Below are positions 14,602 through 28,413 of a DNA stretch of 60,218 nucleotides, one piece after another. Location: positions 15,641,971 through 15,702,188 of the forward strand of contig CM022675.1 in NCBI GenBank assembly GCA_012295275.1, given 5' to 3'. How positions within the stretch are numbered: the first letter of the stretch is position 1; every line of letters begins with the position of its first letter. The notes under the pieces were generated by a model. The model was not told where the DNA came from, did no database searches, and saw only the letters and a program-made list of their open reading frames with translations. Source of the DNA: Chrysomallon squamiferum. Taxonomy: Eukaryota; Mollusca; Gastropoda; Neomphalida; Peltospiridae. A program made the translations under genes and the position numbers.

Positions 14602-14920
14602 CACAAGTTATCGTTTTATTTGTTTTAGGGTCCAGTCTTTATTAATAATGAAGTACAACAACGAAACAGTTAAAATAATAATGTTATTAATAATAACTGT
14701 TTACAGATGAATGAAAGAAAACAGATTTTTTAAACTTTCTTAAACGTTTTATCTTTTCTCTTCCTGTGTATAAAAACACTTTCTTGGAGAGTGCACGTAA
14801 AAATAAGCGATTTTGTTAGAAACACAACAGATTTATTCCATTCTTCACGCAGAAGCTTGACATCACAGTTTTTATTGTGTATACTGAGTTTAAGAAGAAA
14901 AAATGTACAAAAGAAATTAC
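14602..14920 (-). repeat. Inverted partial copy of the duplicated unit
   Basis: Reading 14602-14920 in reverse complement reproduces about 9715-10047 (and, less exactly, the matching part of copy A). Diagnostic positions, such as the stretch around aataagcgattttgttag and the gataacttg junction, match copy B rather than copy A. A further short piece (about 15250-15280) repeats the same aaaatgtacaacagaaatt segment next to another CA tract. Confidence 0.9.
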
Positions 14921-15288
14921 ACACACACACACACACACACACTCACACGCACACAAAACACACACACACACACACACGCACACGCACACACCACACACAC
15001 GTTAACCTTTTAAAGCGGTGCCCATGTTTGCAGTTTAAACCCTAATTTTGAGTTTCTTTATTGTTTCTTTCTCTTCGTTGTTGTTGTTCTTCTGTGACTA
15101 ATTAAAATTTTACAAATAGTTTGTCACGCGATTATAAAACTTAGATCACAGACTCGCTTATCCAGGAATTTGTTATTGAAAGACGATATCGTGAAGAGAA
15201 TAAAATAGACTGTAAAAAGTGTTCTAATATTATTTGTGAAAAAACTAAATTAAAAAACAAAATGTACAACAGAAATTACACGCACACA

Positions 15289-15320
<32 letters not shown>
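14915..15320. repeat. CA microsatellites with short spacer
   Basis: CA tracts lie at about 14921-15000 and 15281-15320, each preceded by a copy of the aaatgtaca-aagaaattacac segment. They account for histidine/threonine- and cysteine/valine-rich spurious frames. Confidence 0.9.
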
Positions 15321-15323
<3 letters not shown>

Positions 15324-15920
15324 CTGTAAGTCATGAAAAAATACATACATATGGATGTACAATGAATTTTTATTAGACTATCTAATAGTGCCAAGACAAG
15401 TAAATATACGATTAAAAGAATGATATAAATACTGAAAAAGAAATATAATCAATATTAATATTCCTTTATATTTAATTATTACTGTTAGTATTGTTTACAC
15501 GCAGTATTTACTGTGTTTGGAAATAGTATGACGACATTACAAAGGCATCAAAGTAACGGATACTGGCAGGATAAGCCACTGGTAAAGACTTGAAATTAAA
15601 ATTAAAATGTAAAAAATGTTAGGCATATATCTATCTTTCGTTCTGTCGTTTTTACACGTACTACCAATAATTAAATGTCAATAAGCAATAACATTATTTT
15701 TTTTTTCCCGGTGCCATTTCTTCCAGGTGCCATTTTTTCCAGGAGCGTTTTTTCCGGTGCCATTTTTTTTTCGTATTCCCTGATTACAATAATCTGAATG
15801 GGTTTCAGATGATCACAGATGTTTGTATTTTGATTATAAACATAATATATCAACAATATCTAAAAAATACAGTACTGAACGTCACACATGAAGTTTGGTA
15901 TGAAGACGAAGTTACAAAAA

Positions 15921-15975
<55 letters not shown>

Positions 15976-17020
15976 ATTAATTAATTAATTATTTAATTAA
16001 TAAAGAATAAAGCTAGAAAAAAAAATGTTTTTTTTTTTTTGTTGTTATTTTTTCAGTTTGACCGGCGCTCGACGCTGTCATCTTGGATTTCGATCGGAGA
16101 TTTCCGTGAGCGCTCGGAAACCGTCTGATCAGGTTTTTAAACTTCAACTTTTAACTATTTTACCTCCGTTTCCTGAATATTTTATGATTTACGCTAACAA
16201 AGGTGAGGAAGGTTGTTCTTATTACCAAACCATGATGCACTGCACCTTTCCTAACTACTTTTTCAACTTAATCAAACTTTCTAAACTGGATTATTTTCGT
16301 GCAAATGCGTGCATAATAAACTAAAATTATAATTTGTTATAAGATTATTATTGTATTAACTTCTCTAGTTAATGTACTCCGTGTCAGAACACAAAAGGAA
16401 ACAAAATTCAAGTGAGGTTTGTACCCTCTTAAGTTGGAAAAATCAGGAGCCATTTTTTCTGGAGAAGCAATTTGTGCCGTTACGAGTTATCGTTCCTGTT
16501 GGTTCTTGCTAACCATAGCACATAATTGAAAATATTTGTGTGTATTAATATTTTACGTATAATTTCTATTTTATTTTTATTATTATTTATTTATTTATTA
16601 TTATTATTATTATTTATTACAAAAAACTTAGAGCAAACACAATATAGTAACTATTTATCTTAAAATTTAAAATGTAACCAGAAATTATTCAGCATTTTTC
16701 TCTGTACGTTAACTTAATGTTGCGGGCTGGCGACAAATCTTGGTTTTTTTCAAGTCACGTGACCAGAACTCCAGTTTCTTTTCCGCACCTTCCTTTAAAA
16801 CATTGAAAACTCCTTAAATATAGATTGCTGAAGACATGCCTCAAAATTAGTTATTATTTATTCATTTATTGTTTATTTGTTTAATTTATCTATTTAATTA
16901 TTTATTTATGTATTTAATTATTTTCAAATTTACTTACTAATTTATTTCATCTAGTTAATTAATTAATTACTAATTTATTTATTTTTAAATTATTCTGTAA
17001 CTAATGTACACCATTATGTA
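15321..17020. other. Gene-free AT-rich region with AAAT and GGTGCCATTTTTTCC-type motifs
   Basis: Holds an AAAT tract (about 15917-15980), several close copies of a GGTGCCATTTTTTCC-like motif (15710-15770) and a related copy near 16447, a perfect GTCACGTGAC palindrome (16755-16764) and AATT/ATTT-rich sequence (16850-16990). No coding region is supported. Confidence 0.6.
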
Positions 17021-17024
17021 ACTC

Positions 17025-17640
17025 GTGATTACTAAATGTAATTCATGTAAACTACCTGATAGTCATGACTGCTACATGAATTCACATACCCGACATGTAA
17101 CTAATATACACTACATGAATTCACATACCCGACATGTAACTCATATACACTACATGAATTCACATACACTACATGAATTCACATACCCGACACTACATGA
17201 ATTCACATACCCGACATGTAACTCATATACACTACATGAATTCACATACCCGACATGTAACTCATATACACTACATGAATTCACATACCCGACATGTAAC
17301 TCATATACACTACATGAATTCACATACACTACATGTAACTCATATACACTACATGTAACTCATATACACTACATGAATTCACATACACGACATGTAACTC
17401 ATATACACTACATGAATTCACATACCCGACATGTAACTCATATACACTACATGAATTCACATACACGACATGTAACTCATATACACTACATGAATTCACA
17501 TACACGACATGTAACTCATATACACTACATGAATTCACATACACGACATGTAACTCATATACACTACATGAATTCACATACACGACATGTAACTCATATA
17601 CACTACATGAATTCACAAACACGACATGTAACTCATATAT
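17025..17640. repeat. 39-base satellite with embedded EcoRI- and ACATGT-type palindromes
   Basis: Tandem units of about 39 bases built from actacatgaattcacatac and acgacatgtaactcatatac, with some partial units at 17160-17200 and 17325-17370. Because 39 is divisible by 3, stop-free frames run through on both strands and yield a 208-codon repetitive frame of 13-residue periods on the plus strand. Nothing else suggests that it is translated. Confidence 0.95.
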
Positions 17641-17835
17641 GCTACATCTGACTGATGTATGCTATATGTAAGTGACGTACGCTGTATGTAAGCCATGTAT
17701 AGTATGTTAGCTATGTATAGTACACGTTAGCTATGTATAGTATATGTTAGCTATATACAGTATATGTTAGCTATGTATAGTATATGTTAGCTATGTATAG
17801 TACATGTTAGCTATGTATAGTATATGTAACTATGT
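17641..17835. repeat. ~20-base array (tatgttagctatgtatagta)
   Basis: Seven to eight imperfect copies of tatgttagctatgtatagta directly abut the 39-base satellite. Confidence 0.9.
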
Positions 17836-18258
17836 AAATGCATGTAACTGAGTACTTTTATACTGGATGTACAATGAATGTTAGAGTCCCTGAATGTTTT
17901 CAGTGATAGTGACTTTTTTAATTCTGAATCACGACTTTTCATATTAAATTAAAATATATGTATTTTTACTGACACTAATTAAACACACTTGTTCTTCCAT
18001 CATCATTTCCAGTATTTATTGCCACAAACAGGAAAAAGTCAAATTAAAAGGTGAATACTACTAAATAAACAATCATAAATTAGAAGGTTACAGTTCACGT
18101 GGCTCTAGATTTTTCGATTTGCGGACACCACAAATAAATAAAATGGCCAAAACCTAGAGATTTTGTGCAGAAAGTCTCTTCAAACCTACGCAAGAATGTT
18201 TAAATAACTTTGATGATTTATTAACCAGACCAGATTTTATTACAAATTTAATGGTTTC

Positions 18259-18387
18259 TTAAAACTTAGGAAAAGAACGGTAGCAGTCAGCAGTTTCTTT
18301 AGGACAGAAATGAGGAGGTTCTGGTTGAGGAGAATCAACTTGAGCAGTCGCTTTCTGACTCGGAGGGAAGCCAGCTTCGGCAGCCAT
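18259..18387 (-). CDS. Tentative 42-codon open frame beside a CRE
   Basis: Minus-strand ATG at 18385-18387, stop at 18259-18261, with an in-frame stop two codons before the ATG. The product begins MAAEAGFPPS, is proline- and glutamate-rich in the middle, contains two cysteines and has no signal peptide or membrane segment. Two AATAAA hexamers follow within 45 bases of the stop (18237-18242 and 18217-18222), and a CRE plus E-box lie 36-53 bases upstream, so a very small transcription unit is possible. It could equally be a chance frame or part of a longer spliced gene. I recognise no family. Confidence 0.28.
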   Translation of the reverse strand: MAAEAGFPPSQKATAQVDSPQPEPPHFCPKETADCYRSFPKF

Positions 18388-18422
18388 CACTTAACGCGTA
18401 GATGGGCGGAATGTTGCTCTTA

Positions 18423-18440
18423 TGACGTCATTTTCACGTG
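18423..18440. promoter_or_regulatory. CRE (TGACGTCA) and E-box (CACGTG) pair
   Basis: Perfect palindromic TGACGTCA at 18423-18430 and CACGTG at 18435-18440, four bases apart, within an otherwise non-repetitive, moderately GC-rich patch. Known for CREB/ATF and bHLH-Zip factors respectively. Placement upstream of the tentative small frame on the minus strand suggests a promoter. Confidence 0.45.
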
Positions 18441-18983
18441 GAATGTTAGACTGTGCTGTTGCTTCTGTTATCTTCTTCTTTAAGAGAAGAAATATTGCTC
18501 TATTTGTGAAAGTGGTCTGTTATTAGGAAATAGCAGAAATTTTACTCATATTTTTTTTCTATCAAGCTTTCTGCCGCTTTCGGGAAACAAAAACATTTGT
18601 ATTGCATCTGTGAATAAAGAAAAGAGTTCATCCTTTTGTTTGGCTGACGTATTTTGCAGGAGGAAAGCTCGTAGAGATAACTCAGTGAGTGTAAAAGTAA
18701 TGTATGAAAGATGTTCACGATACACGTTCGTAGAAATACAACGAATAGCCGCTACCCAAGGCAATTTGATTGAAAATAAAGTTGTTGTGTTTTTAATACA
18801 AGGTAACATTCTTGCATTAAACACAACAATAAGACTTCAAATTTTCCGTTCATGCTATGTTTATTCAGATACAGTCTAAAACAGAGAATAAATCATGACT
18901 TCGAAAGTCAGAAAAAAAAAAAAAAACAAATCGGGAGACCAAAAATACAAGCGCTTTATCGTATCTAATATAATTATCTTGTA

Positions 18984-19044
<61 letters not shown>

Positions 19045-20764
19045 TATTATAGAAAGCATAAATGTATATTATTAGCTGATTATCCCAGATATGCGTGCAG
19101 TTCAAGTATTTAGAATAATTAACGCCATAAATTCTAAACTCCATTTTGTTTCATGCTGTTGTTATGAAACGTTTAAAATGTAGTTACCTCCCCTTCAGTG
19201 GAGAAGTTGTAAAAAGAAACGTTAGAAACGACGATAATAAAATAAAACTAGATAAAAGCTAAGTCTCTTTTAACCATACTAGCGCAATACGGTATTGGTA
19301 ACTCAGTGATTACATGTATTTCTTAGGTACTTCAAATTCATGCTCGTATTTTTCAAATTAAAATGTAGCAAATTTTTCAATGCCACTTTTGGCATCTTTA
19401 AGAACAAGAGGCAATACCTGATTAATATTCATAGACCCTGGCCTACAGATTCTCTGACGCACCCAATAATATTTATAAAAAGAAATATAAAAGTGGAGGA
19501 AAAATAACACTGGAAGGCTAATAACAATTAAAATTCAGTACAAGTAGAGTGTTTATTTTAACAGAGTTTCTCTACAGATTACAAATTTGTATGACTATAA
19601 CAGTGTGAGGCAAAAAGTCGAAAAAAGACAAATAATAAGAAAAAAGAAGCAAACAGAAGTTTTTTGTTTTTAAAACACAGAAAGAAAAATTAGTAAATGT
19701 AATCAAACAAACTGAAAGTGTTTCAACATAAAACATAAATAACCTTTTGTAACTTTTAATGAATATAATGTGAAAAATATTTTTATTACATTATTACGAA
19801 TTTATTTATAATTATCGTTATTATTATTAGTAGTAGTAGTAGTGGTGTTTGTTGTTTTAGTAGTAGTAGTAGTAATAGCAGCAGTCGTAACTGTAGTAAT
19901 ATAAGTAATCTTAGTGTTAGAAATAGTAGCTAGTGTAGAGTTGAAACTGAAGTAGTAGTAGTTCTTGTTATTGCACTAGCAGTATTTTAAGAATTTTAAT
20001 AATTTTAATAAAAATATGAAAAATTTAATATACTCGCCATATTAAATATTCAGTTCCTTGATGTTCGTTGCATCACTGTTTTAGCGTATTACTGATATTA
20101 CTCCTACTACTACTAATTTATTATTATTATCATCATCATCATCATCTCTGTTATAGTCCACGTATTCCGAGATTATTTTCGAAAACAAAGGAAAAAATTA
20201 ATATATTTTCAGTGGCGTATTAGACGTTTCAAATCGCTTAACATGTTTTCTGCTTTAGATTACTTAACCAATCAACTTCCTTTATTGCGTTAATGTCCGA
20301 GCCCATAATGCCAATTTCCTGGCCACGTTAATCTTAATAGCGTCTGACGTAACGAAGAAAATGAGAAATTATTGGTAAAATGAAAGCACAAGGTGAGTTC
20401 GTCGATCATATTAATGATTTATTTTGTTGCATCAAAAGTCAGAGGTGCATTTTCAATAATGAAATAACTCAACAGACTCGTTAATGTTTTAGATAATGTC
20501 AGAATTAAATCGTTCAGGGACACAATAATAAAAAGCTGGACAATATCGCTTAATACTGACTTGGTCGACTAATCAAATTGACGTTTTATTTATCTGCGGC
20601 GCTATAATTTCCGATCGTGATGGAAAATGTATCCGTAACGTACCTAAAGCTAAACAGTCTAAAACGTTTTGTGTATATCAAAGTGATTATTTGATAGATT
20701 TCTAAAATAACAAAAAAAAAAAGAGAGAGAGAAAGAGAAAGATAAATTTAACATCACGACAGTC

Positions 20765-20765
<1 letters not shown>
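18441..20765. other. Gene-free region with microsatellites
   Basis: Contains an ATT tract (about 18989-19051) and AGT tracts (19827-19885). The 20230-20640 part is non-repetitive and rich in TAAT/ATTA cores, as in homeodomain-bound enhancers. No exon could be supported. Confidence 0.5.
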
Positions 20766-20813
<48 letters not shown>

Positions 20814-21359
20814 TAATAATAATACTCATCATCATCATCATTATCATCATCGTACTAATAGTAGTAATAATAGTAATAGTAGCAGTAGTACTAATAATAC
20901 TTGTAGCAGTAAATAATATTTAAACAAATAAAATGGCTGTGATGGTTGTAACTCAAAGAATGAAATTTTGAAAGACGAAGTTACCACGGAAACAAGCAAT
21001 AACAAATAAAATGTTTTCTCACATGAAAACCTGTGAATCAAACGCGCGCTGTATTTGTACAACAAACAGAAAGATGTCAAACACTTTTCACGTTGGTGTC
21101 ACAAGATCGATAAACCTCGGCAGATTTCGTCAACTGTTTCTTTGACGTGTGGAAATCGACAGCGAGTAAATATAATGTAGACATTTAGTAATAATCAAAC
21201 AGAATTATGAGAGAGAAAAAAAACGAAAAAGGAAAGGAAAAGACTGGCGAGTTTTGAATTAGACTCTATTGATTTCTAGATTATATCTTATATATTTGAA
21301 AAACGATGTTTAAAAGGAAAAAATTAAAAAGTCAGAATGTCGAATAATTGTAAACTTTT

Positions 21360-21392
<33 letters not shown>

Positions 21393-21428
21393 ATTATTAT
21401 TATTTTAATTATTATTATTATTGTTATT

Positions 21429-21496
<68 letters not shown>

Positions 21497-21517
21497 CATT
21501 ATTATTATTATTATTAT
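20766..21517. repeat. AAT, CA, GTT and ATT microsatellite cluster
   Basis: An AAT tract at about 20766-20822, mixed AGT to about 20910, then CA at 21360-21385 followed by a compound ATT-GTT-ATT tract to 21517. Intervening sequence (20911-21359) is AT-rich with no gene seen. Confidence 0.9.
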
Positions 21518-21914
21518 TTTGTGAAATAACATAAAGGGTGGAAGAGACAAACAGGTTGTCCTGTATTCACAGGGTGTGTAAAACTGAAGGATTTGGGCTA
21601 CACCAGAGTCTAGACATGAAACAATGTTTAGTGCTTGTGTACTACTAATTGAAAGCCACGTATATTTATAGTTGTTTTTTTTTTTGGGGGGGGGGGGTAT
21701 TGTTGTTGTTATAACTTTATGTTGTTGTTTCCAATATCAACCAGAATGTCTACTCAGAAGGAAGGATGCGGTCACAGTAACGTATTTTTAAAAACTTCTT
21801 TGTAATGAACTGTGATAACAAAACAGATTTTGCGGGGTTTTTTTGTTTGTGTGTTGTTCTTAATATCTTGCACGTTGAAAATATAATTTGTTCGAAACAC
21901 AAAATAATTTTATT

Positions 21915-21950
<36 letters not shown>

Positions 21951-24293
21951 ACGAACTCTGCTATATCAGCTCTCTGCCATCACCATAGCATATCATCACG
22001 AGCTTCTTATTTCATCATCATGCTTTATTATTATGAAATATTAACACAAGTAACACACGAAATAATCACAGGGTGACAAACAAAATTATTTCTGCTATTT
22101 GTTCAGAAGGTCCACTTTAATCCGGTCAAATGATGTTAATGTTGATGCTATTTAAGTTGAATATTTAAAGACTGGAGTAATTTAAAACTATTACAATAAC
22201 AGAGACTACGCACTTAACCTGTTAGCGAAGTGAAAGCCTGGTGTCGTGTTGTCCTAATGCGACGTACCCAGACACGAGATAAATATACAGTTGATTTGTT
22301 TATTTGTTCTTTGTACTGATAGCTTTTCACAACGATATCAATTACTACAAACTGTTACGATGTTTTAAAGTAAACGTAACAATATAAGTGTGACTAAAAC
22401 TGTATATAGGGGAAACTGGGGACCGATGAGCTTTGAGGACCTGCAAGCCATCTCATAAACATCTGACAGCAAAATGGTAGTGACATCTATCCACTATCAA
22501 TGCAACTACTATACGTGACCTTCACCCGTATTGTTTAGAGAGCTTTGTGGCAGTCCCTCACACATTAGTTAAACAATTAGTTAAAAGCGTAATAATTTTG
22601 TATGTGTTTTGGTTACAATTTAATATTGAAAGGTGACAATACATATAACCTGTAAAGGTTTGTGTATTTTGTTAGTAACTTCTTTTGACTTCTAAATACA
22701 GTTTTAGTTGATGAACCATGTGGTTATCTGGTACACTGGGCTAACATAATCAAAGTGGTGTTGGGGACCAATGAGCCATCTTCTATGGGGTCCCATGGCT
22801 AGGTTGCTCACTGGATTCCACTGCATTTCAGAATATTATATATCTGCTCTTACTTCTGCTATCGAATTTGAATAAAACAATCAAAATATAGGATTCTTGT
22901 AAGAAAAAATAGACAGAAGCACACAAACAACAAGAAATGTCAAAACCGACAGTTTCGATTATTTAGGTTAATTATATTACAGAGCTTTTGGCGAAACCAA
23001 TAACAGATTCGTGCTAATAATATTAATAAGAAACGATGAAAGTTATAGAGACTAATTTCACGTAGAGTGATCTCCCTTGGACCTGCCTATATGATCTGAT
23101 TTATTAACCTCAGTGGACACAACGAATAAAACAGTTCCATTTGTTATTTAACAAAATTAGACTGTACTTTGGTTACCGATACACAAACAAACAATTCAAA
23201 CTTCTGACGTCACCCAAGGGTAATTCTTTGCCAGTAACAATTACAAAAATAATATTCGTAAGTGCTCCCCCCCTCACCAGGGACATTTGTGATTTAATAA
23301 ATTCGTACGACTTCACTTACCGGTTTCTGTGATGTCATGTTTTTTACTGTGATTAATCGGCGCGCGGGAATAGTTCACCAAAGACCACTTTACGGCAATA
23401 TGATGTCGCTAGATAAAGTAAATCGATTATAAGACAGGCTAAATTTTGTTGAATGCATAACATTCTTTTACTCTTCCGTGAATTTTTATATGAACTGTAC
23501 TCTTTGAAAGACCCACCAAAAAAAAAAAATAAAATAAAAAAAAAAAATAAAAAAATAAAAACAACTTTGAAGCTTTTTGTATGCATTGCCTGATTACAAA
23601 ACACAATAGCAGAATAATAATAATAATGTATTTTAAATCGACAAAGACAAACATTTTTTTAAATATTTTTTTTGTTTGACTATTCGCTGAATTGTGTGTG
23701 TGAGACCTGCTATTTTGCTTTGACAGTAAAGGAAGCCTATTTCACATAGTGATAATAACTTTCTCATAATCATATTATCATTATTATTATTATTATCATC
23801 ATTACATCATCCTCATTATCATCATCATCATCATCATTATTATTATTATTTTGCGTTGCAATTATCCGTAATTTGAGAAGCTATAGCGGAGTATGAAATA
23901 TCTTTCCCTCATTTTTTTATTGGACACCACAGACAAAATCTTCTCTCTGTTTTATGGGAATTGAAAAATAAAAAAATGTGGATAAAAATCTTAAAATCTT
24001 CAGCCAGTTTAAACTGATCACTACAAAACAAGCTCGATTATAACGCTTATCTGATACAGGCAGCTTTCATTTTATTTAATTATTTTGTGTAATTTAAAAC
24101 AAAGTAATTTGGTAATTTTATTTTGTTATTATAAAAATAATATTGCGATAGAGTAAAGGCTGGATATGAATATTTTATAATTTCTGTAATTTATTTTGAT
24201 TAAAATAAAATAAAATGTAAATATAATATAACAAGATAAATAAAAAGTAAATAAATAAATAAATAAAAAAAATAAGCAAACAAAAAGGCCTGA
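21518..24293. other. Gene-free region
   Basis: No convincing exon. It includes a poly(T)/poly(G) junction (21679-21699), AAAT (21918-21950), a CRE (TGACGTCA, 23205-23212), A-rich tracts (23517-23560) and ATC/ATT tracts (23775-23850). Two related stretches, ggggaccgatgagc (22419) and ggggaccaatgagc (22764), hint at a decayed repeat. Confidence 0.5.
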
Positions 24294-24950
24294 GAGAGAG
24301 AGACGGAGAAAGATAGAGATATATAGAGAGAGAGAGAGAGTGAGAGAGAAAGTATAGAATGCAAGAATATTTATTTATTTATTCATTTAGAAAGAAAAAA
24401 GAAAACAAGAAATACAAAATACGTAAAACGAATGACATTACAAAAACGTGTTCCGCATTTTACCCGCTATCTAACAACGCCGTCCGTCTGCGAGTTGAAA
24501 ACATGTTTTTACTCCTCGGTAATTCCCGCTATTCGCCGCTGCATTTCCGGTTGCGTAACAATCTCCGCGGCTTCTTTAGTTGCTGCATTTGTGTCCGGCC
24601 TCTGATTGGCTTTTTGAAATGCCACATTCACTCTTATTTGTTTTTCACTATCACAGTGAACTGCTCTCATCCTGGCCCAATAATGAGATCGATAGACCGA
24701 AAAAGACAAATGCTGTTCTGACCTATATACTGCAGTGTTTGTCCAAGTGAATCCTGTTTAGCTGTTATCTTAAATAGATTATTCTCTTACGATCGTCTTT
24801 TTGATTGAGTGTTTCTCGGATGAATACTCCCAAATAAAAACAACAAATAGATATCGACGTGCGCATATATACACACAATTGTATTAACGGTTATTTAAAA
24901 TAGTTTATATATCAAGTGTTGTTTATCATCTTCATCTTTTTTTCTTCTGA

Positions 24951-24951
<1 letters not shown>
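24294..24951. other. GA-rich tract followed by a non-repetitive GC-richer patch
   Basis: An impure GA tract (about 24294-24353) is followed by 24420-24720, which is unusually free of microsatellites, richer in CpG, and contains GATTGG and CCCAATAATG (CCAAT-box-like) motifs. Open frames exist on both strands here (66 codons minus, about 120 codons plus) but neither has splice or start evidence. A promoter or enhancer is as likely as a gene. Confidence 0.35.
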
Positions 24952-25003
<52 letters not shown>

Positions 25004-25007
25004 TATA

Positions 25008-25054
<47 letters not shown>

Positions 25055-25063
25055 CATTATTAT
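24952..25063. repeat. Palindromic AAT/ATT array
   Basis: About 50 bases of AAT repeats, a short atatat centre, then about 50 bases of ATT repeats, giving a near-perfect inverted repeat. Confidence 0.95.
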
Positions 25064-25572
25064 AATTGCTATTATTGTCATTACTGTTGTTGTTATTATT
25101 GTTTTTGTTGCTGCTGTTGCCGCTGCTTTTATTCCAAACCAATTTATGATATTAAAAAGTTTTCGTTTTTAAATCTCTCTGAGTGATAACAGTAATTATG
25201 AAAAAAGATTTTAAAATCACAAATGTAACAGGCCAATGTGAAACCTGTCATTACATTCAGCGAAGGGAAGAACAACCTGCTGTAAAAAAGCCTGAAATAA
25301 AAACACTTGTCAGTTGTAGAAGGGAAAAACGATACAGCGAGCTATAAACACGAGTAAAACATAACTCATACTTTATAAATGAATAACGTGTAATTTTGAT
25401 TTCTGTTTATTTCATTTATTCATTTATTTATTTCAAATTATTTGTTTGTTTATTTATTTCTTCTTCTTCATTTCTTCTTTTTCTTCAATTTTCTTCTTAT
25501 TCTTGTTGTTGTTGTTGTTGTTGTTATTACTGTTCATCGTGATCATTCTGAAAAAAAAAAATTAAGTCAATC

Positions 25573-26979
<1,407 letters not shown>

Positions 26980-26981
26980 AA

Positions 26982-27028
<47 letters not shown>

Positions 27029-27100
27029 TGTGTATTATATATTATGTATCGTTTTGTGTGTGAATGTGTATGTATGCATGTATTCATGTCTGCCTGGTTG

Positions 27101-27145
<45 letters not shown>

Positions 27146-27300
27146 ATATATAAATCTGTCTATATATCTATCTATCTATCTATCTATCTATATATATATA
27201 TATATATATGTATGGATGTATGTATGTATGTATATATGTATTTGTCTGTATACATTTCTATATCTATATGCATATGTAAGTGTGTTTATATATGCATACA
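26980..27300. repeat. GT, ATCT and TATG microsatellites
   Basis: GT at about 26983-27035, ATCT at 27101-27192, then TA and TATG tracts to about 27240. Confidence 0.95.
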
Positions 27301-27305
27301 TTCAT

Positions 27306-27490
27306 GCTTATATTAATACATGTTTGTGTGTTTACGTGCACGCATACATTCATGCTTATATTAGTACATGTTTGTGTGTTTACGTGCACGCATACATTCA
27401 TGCTTATATTAGTACATGTTTGTGTGTTTACGTGCACGCATACATTCATGCTTATATTAGTACATGTTTGTGTGTTTACGTGCACGCATT
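27306..27490. repeat. 48-base tandem repeat, about four copies
   Basis: The unit contains gtgtgtttacgtgcacgcat and ttcatgcttatattagtaca. The period of 48 is a multiple of 3, so frames stay open on both strands with a 16-residue period. Repeat-derived, not called as a gene. Confidence 0.95.
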
Positions 27491-28380
27491 AATGGGCTTA
27501 TTCTAAAGGCAAAGGGTTTGTTCTATGTACTTTCCCGTTCAACACAGCTTTAGATCAATTAACCATTAAAAGATCTGAAACTGAGGTCCACCAAACCAAC
27601 TCAGCACAATGTTGTAGTAGCACTTTAATTGCAAAACGTTTATTTATAATTCTTCAGAACGGATGGAAAAGAAAGAAAAAATATATTTTTTTATTGACAC
27701 AAGTCAGTGAGGTAACTGATTTAATGGCAGAAATTACACGGCGTACTTGCATGCTGGCGCAGTAAGCTTTGAAAGTTTGAAACATATTAGCAAACAGAAG
27801 TAAATAATTACATAATCTTCTCGTCAATTTAACTCTCAGCCTGTTCACAAATCTTCAGACAGAAACGTCTCTGATCCTCGCTTTGAGAACAAAGAGCACA
27901 TTATGGACAGAGATGTACAAGTTAGAGTGAGCGGAATAAAAAGCAGTAGAGGCAAAAGTAATTTTAAAAAATATTTGTTTTTGGAAAGCGTAGCATGATT
28001 GCATTTCTAATAATGTGATTACAGTAATAACCCGCGCTGTTTTCAGTTGCATCTGGTGTTCTAACTCTAACTCATTACGTTTCTGTTATTTAAAGAAATA
28101 ATTCAATTAAATCTTTTTATGGTTGTTTATTTTATTTTCATAACTGTAAGAAATATTCTATTTTATTTTCATAACTGTTCCATATATTTTAATTTTTGAC
28201 TGTTACATATATTTTATTTTCTGTTTTATTCGTTTACTGTTAAATTCAGCTGAAATAGAAGTCTTTATCAAATTAAACAACAACAACAACAAAATATACC
28301 TAAAAAAGAGACTAAAGAAAAAAAAAAAAAACAGCAACAAATAAACCCAAAAGAAAACAAAAAACAAACATACAAAAAAT

Positions 28381-28413
<33 letters not shown>

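Noticed and set aside
17025-17651. CRISPR-like array
   Set aside because: Continuous tandem satellite without unique spacers, in a eukaryotic genome.
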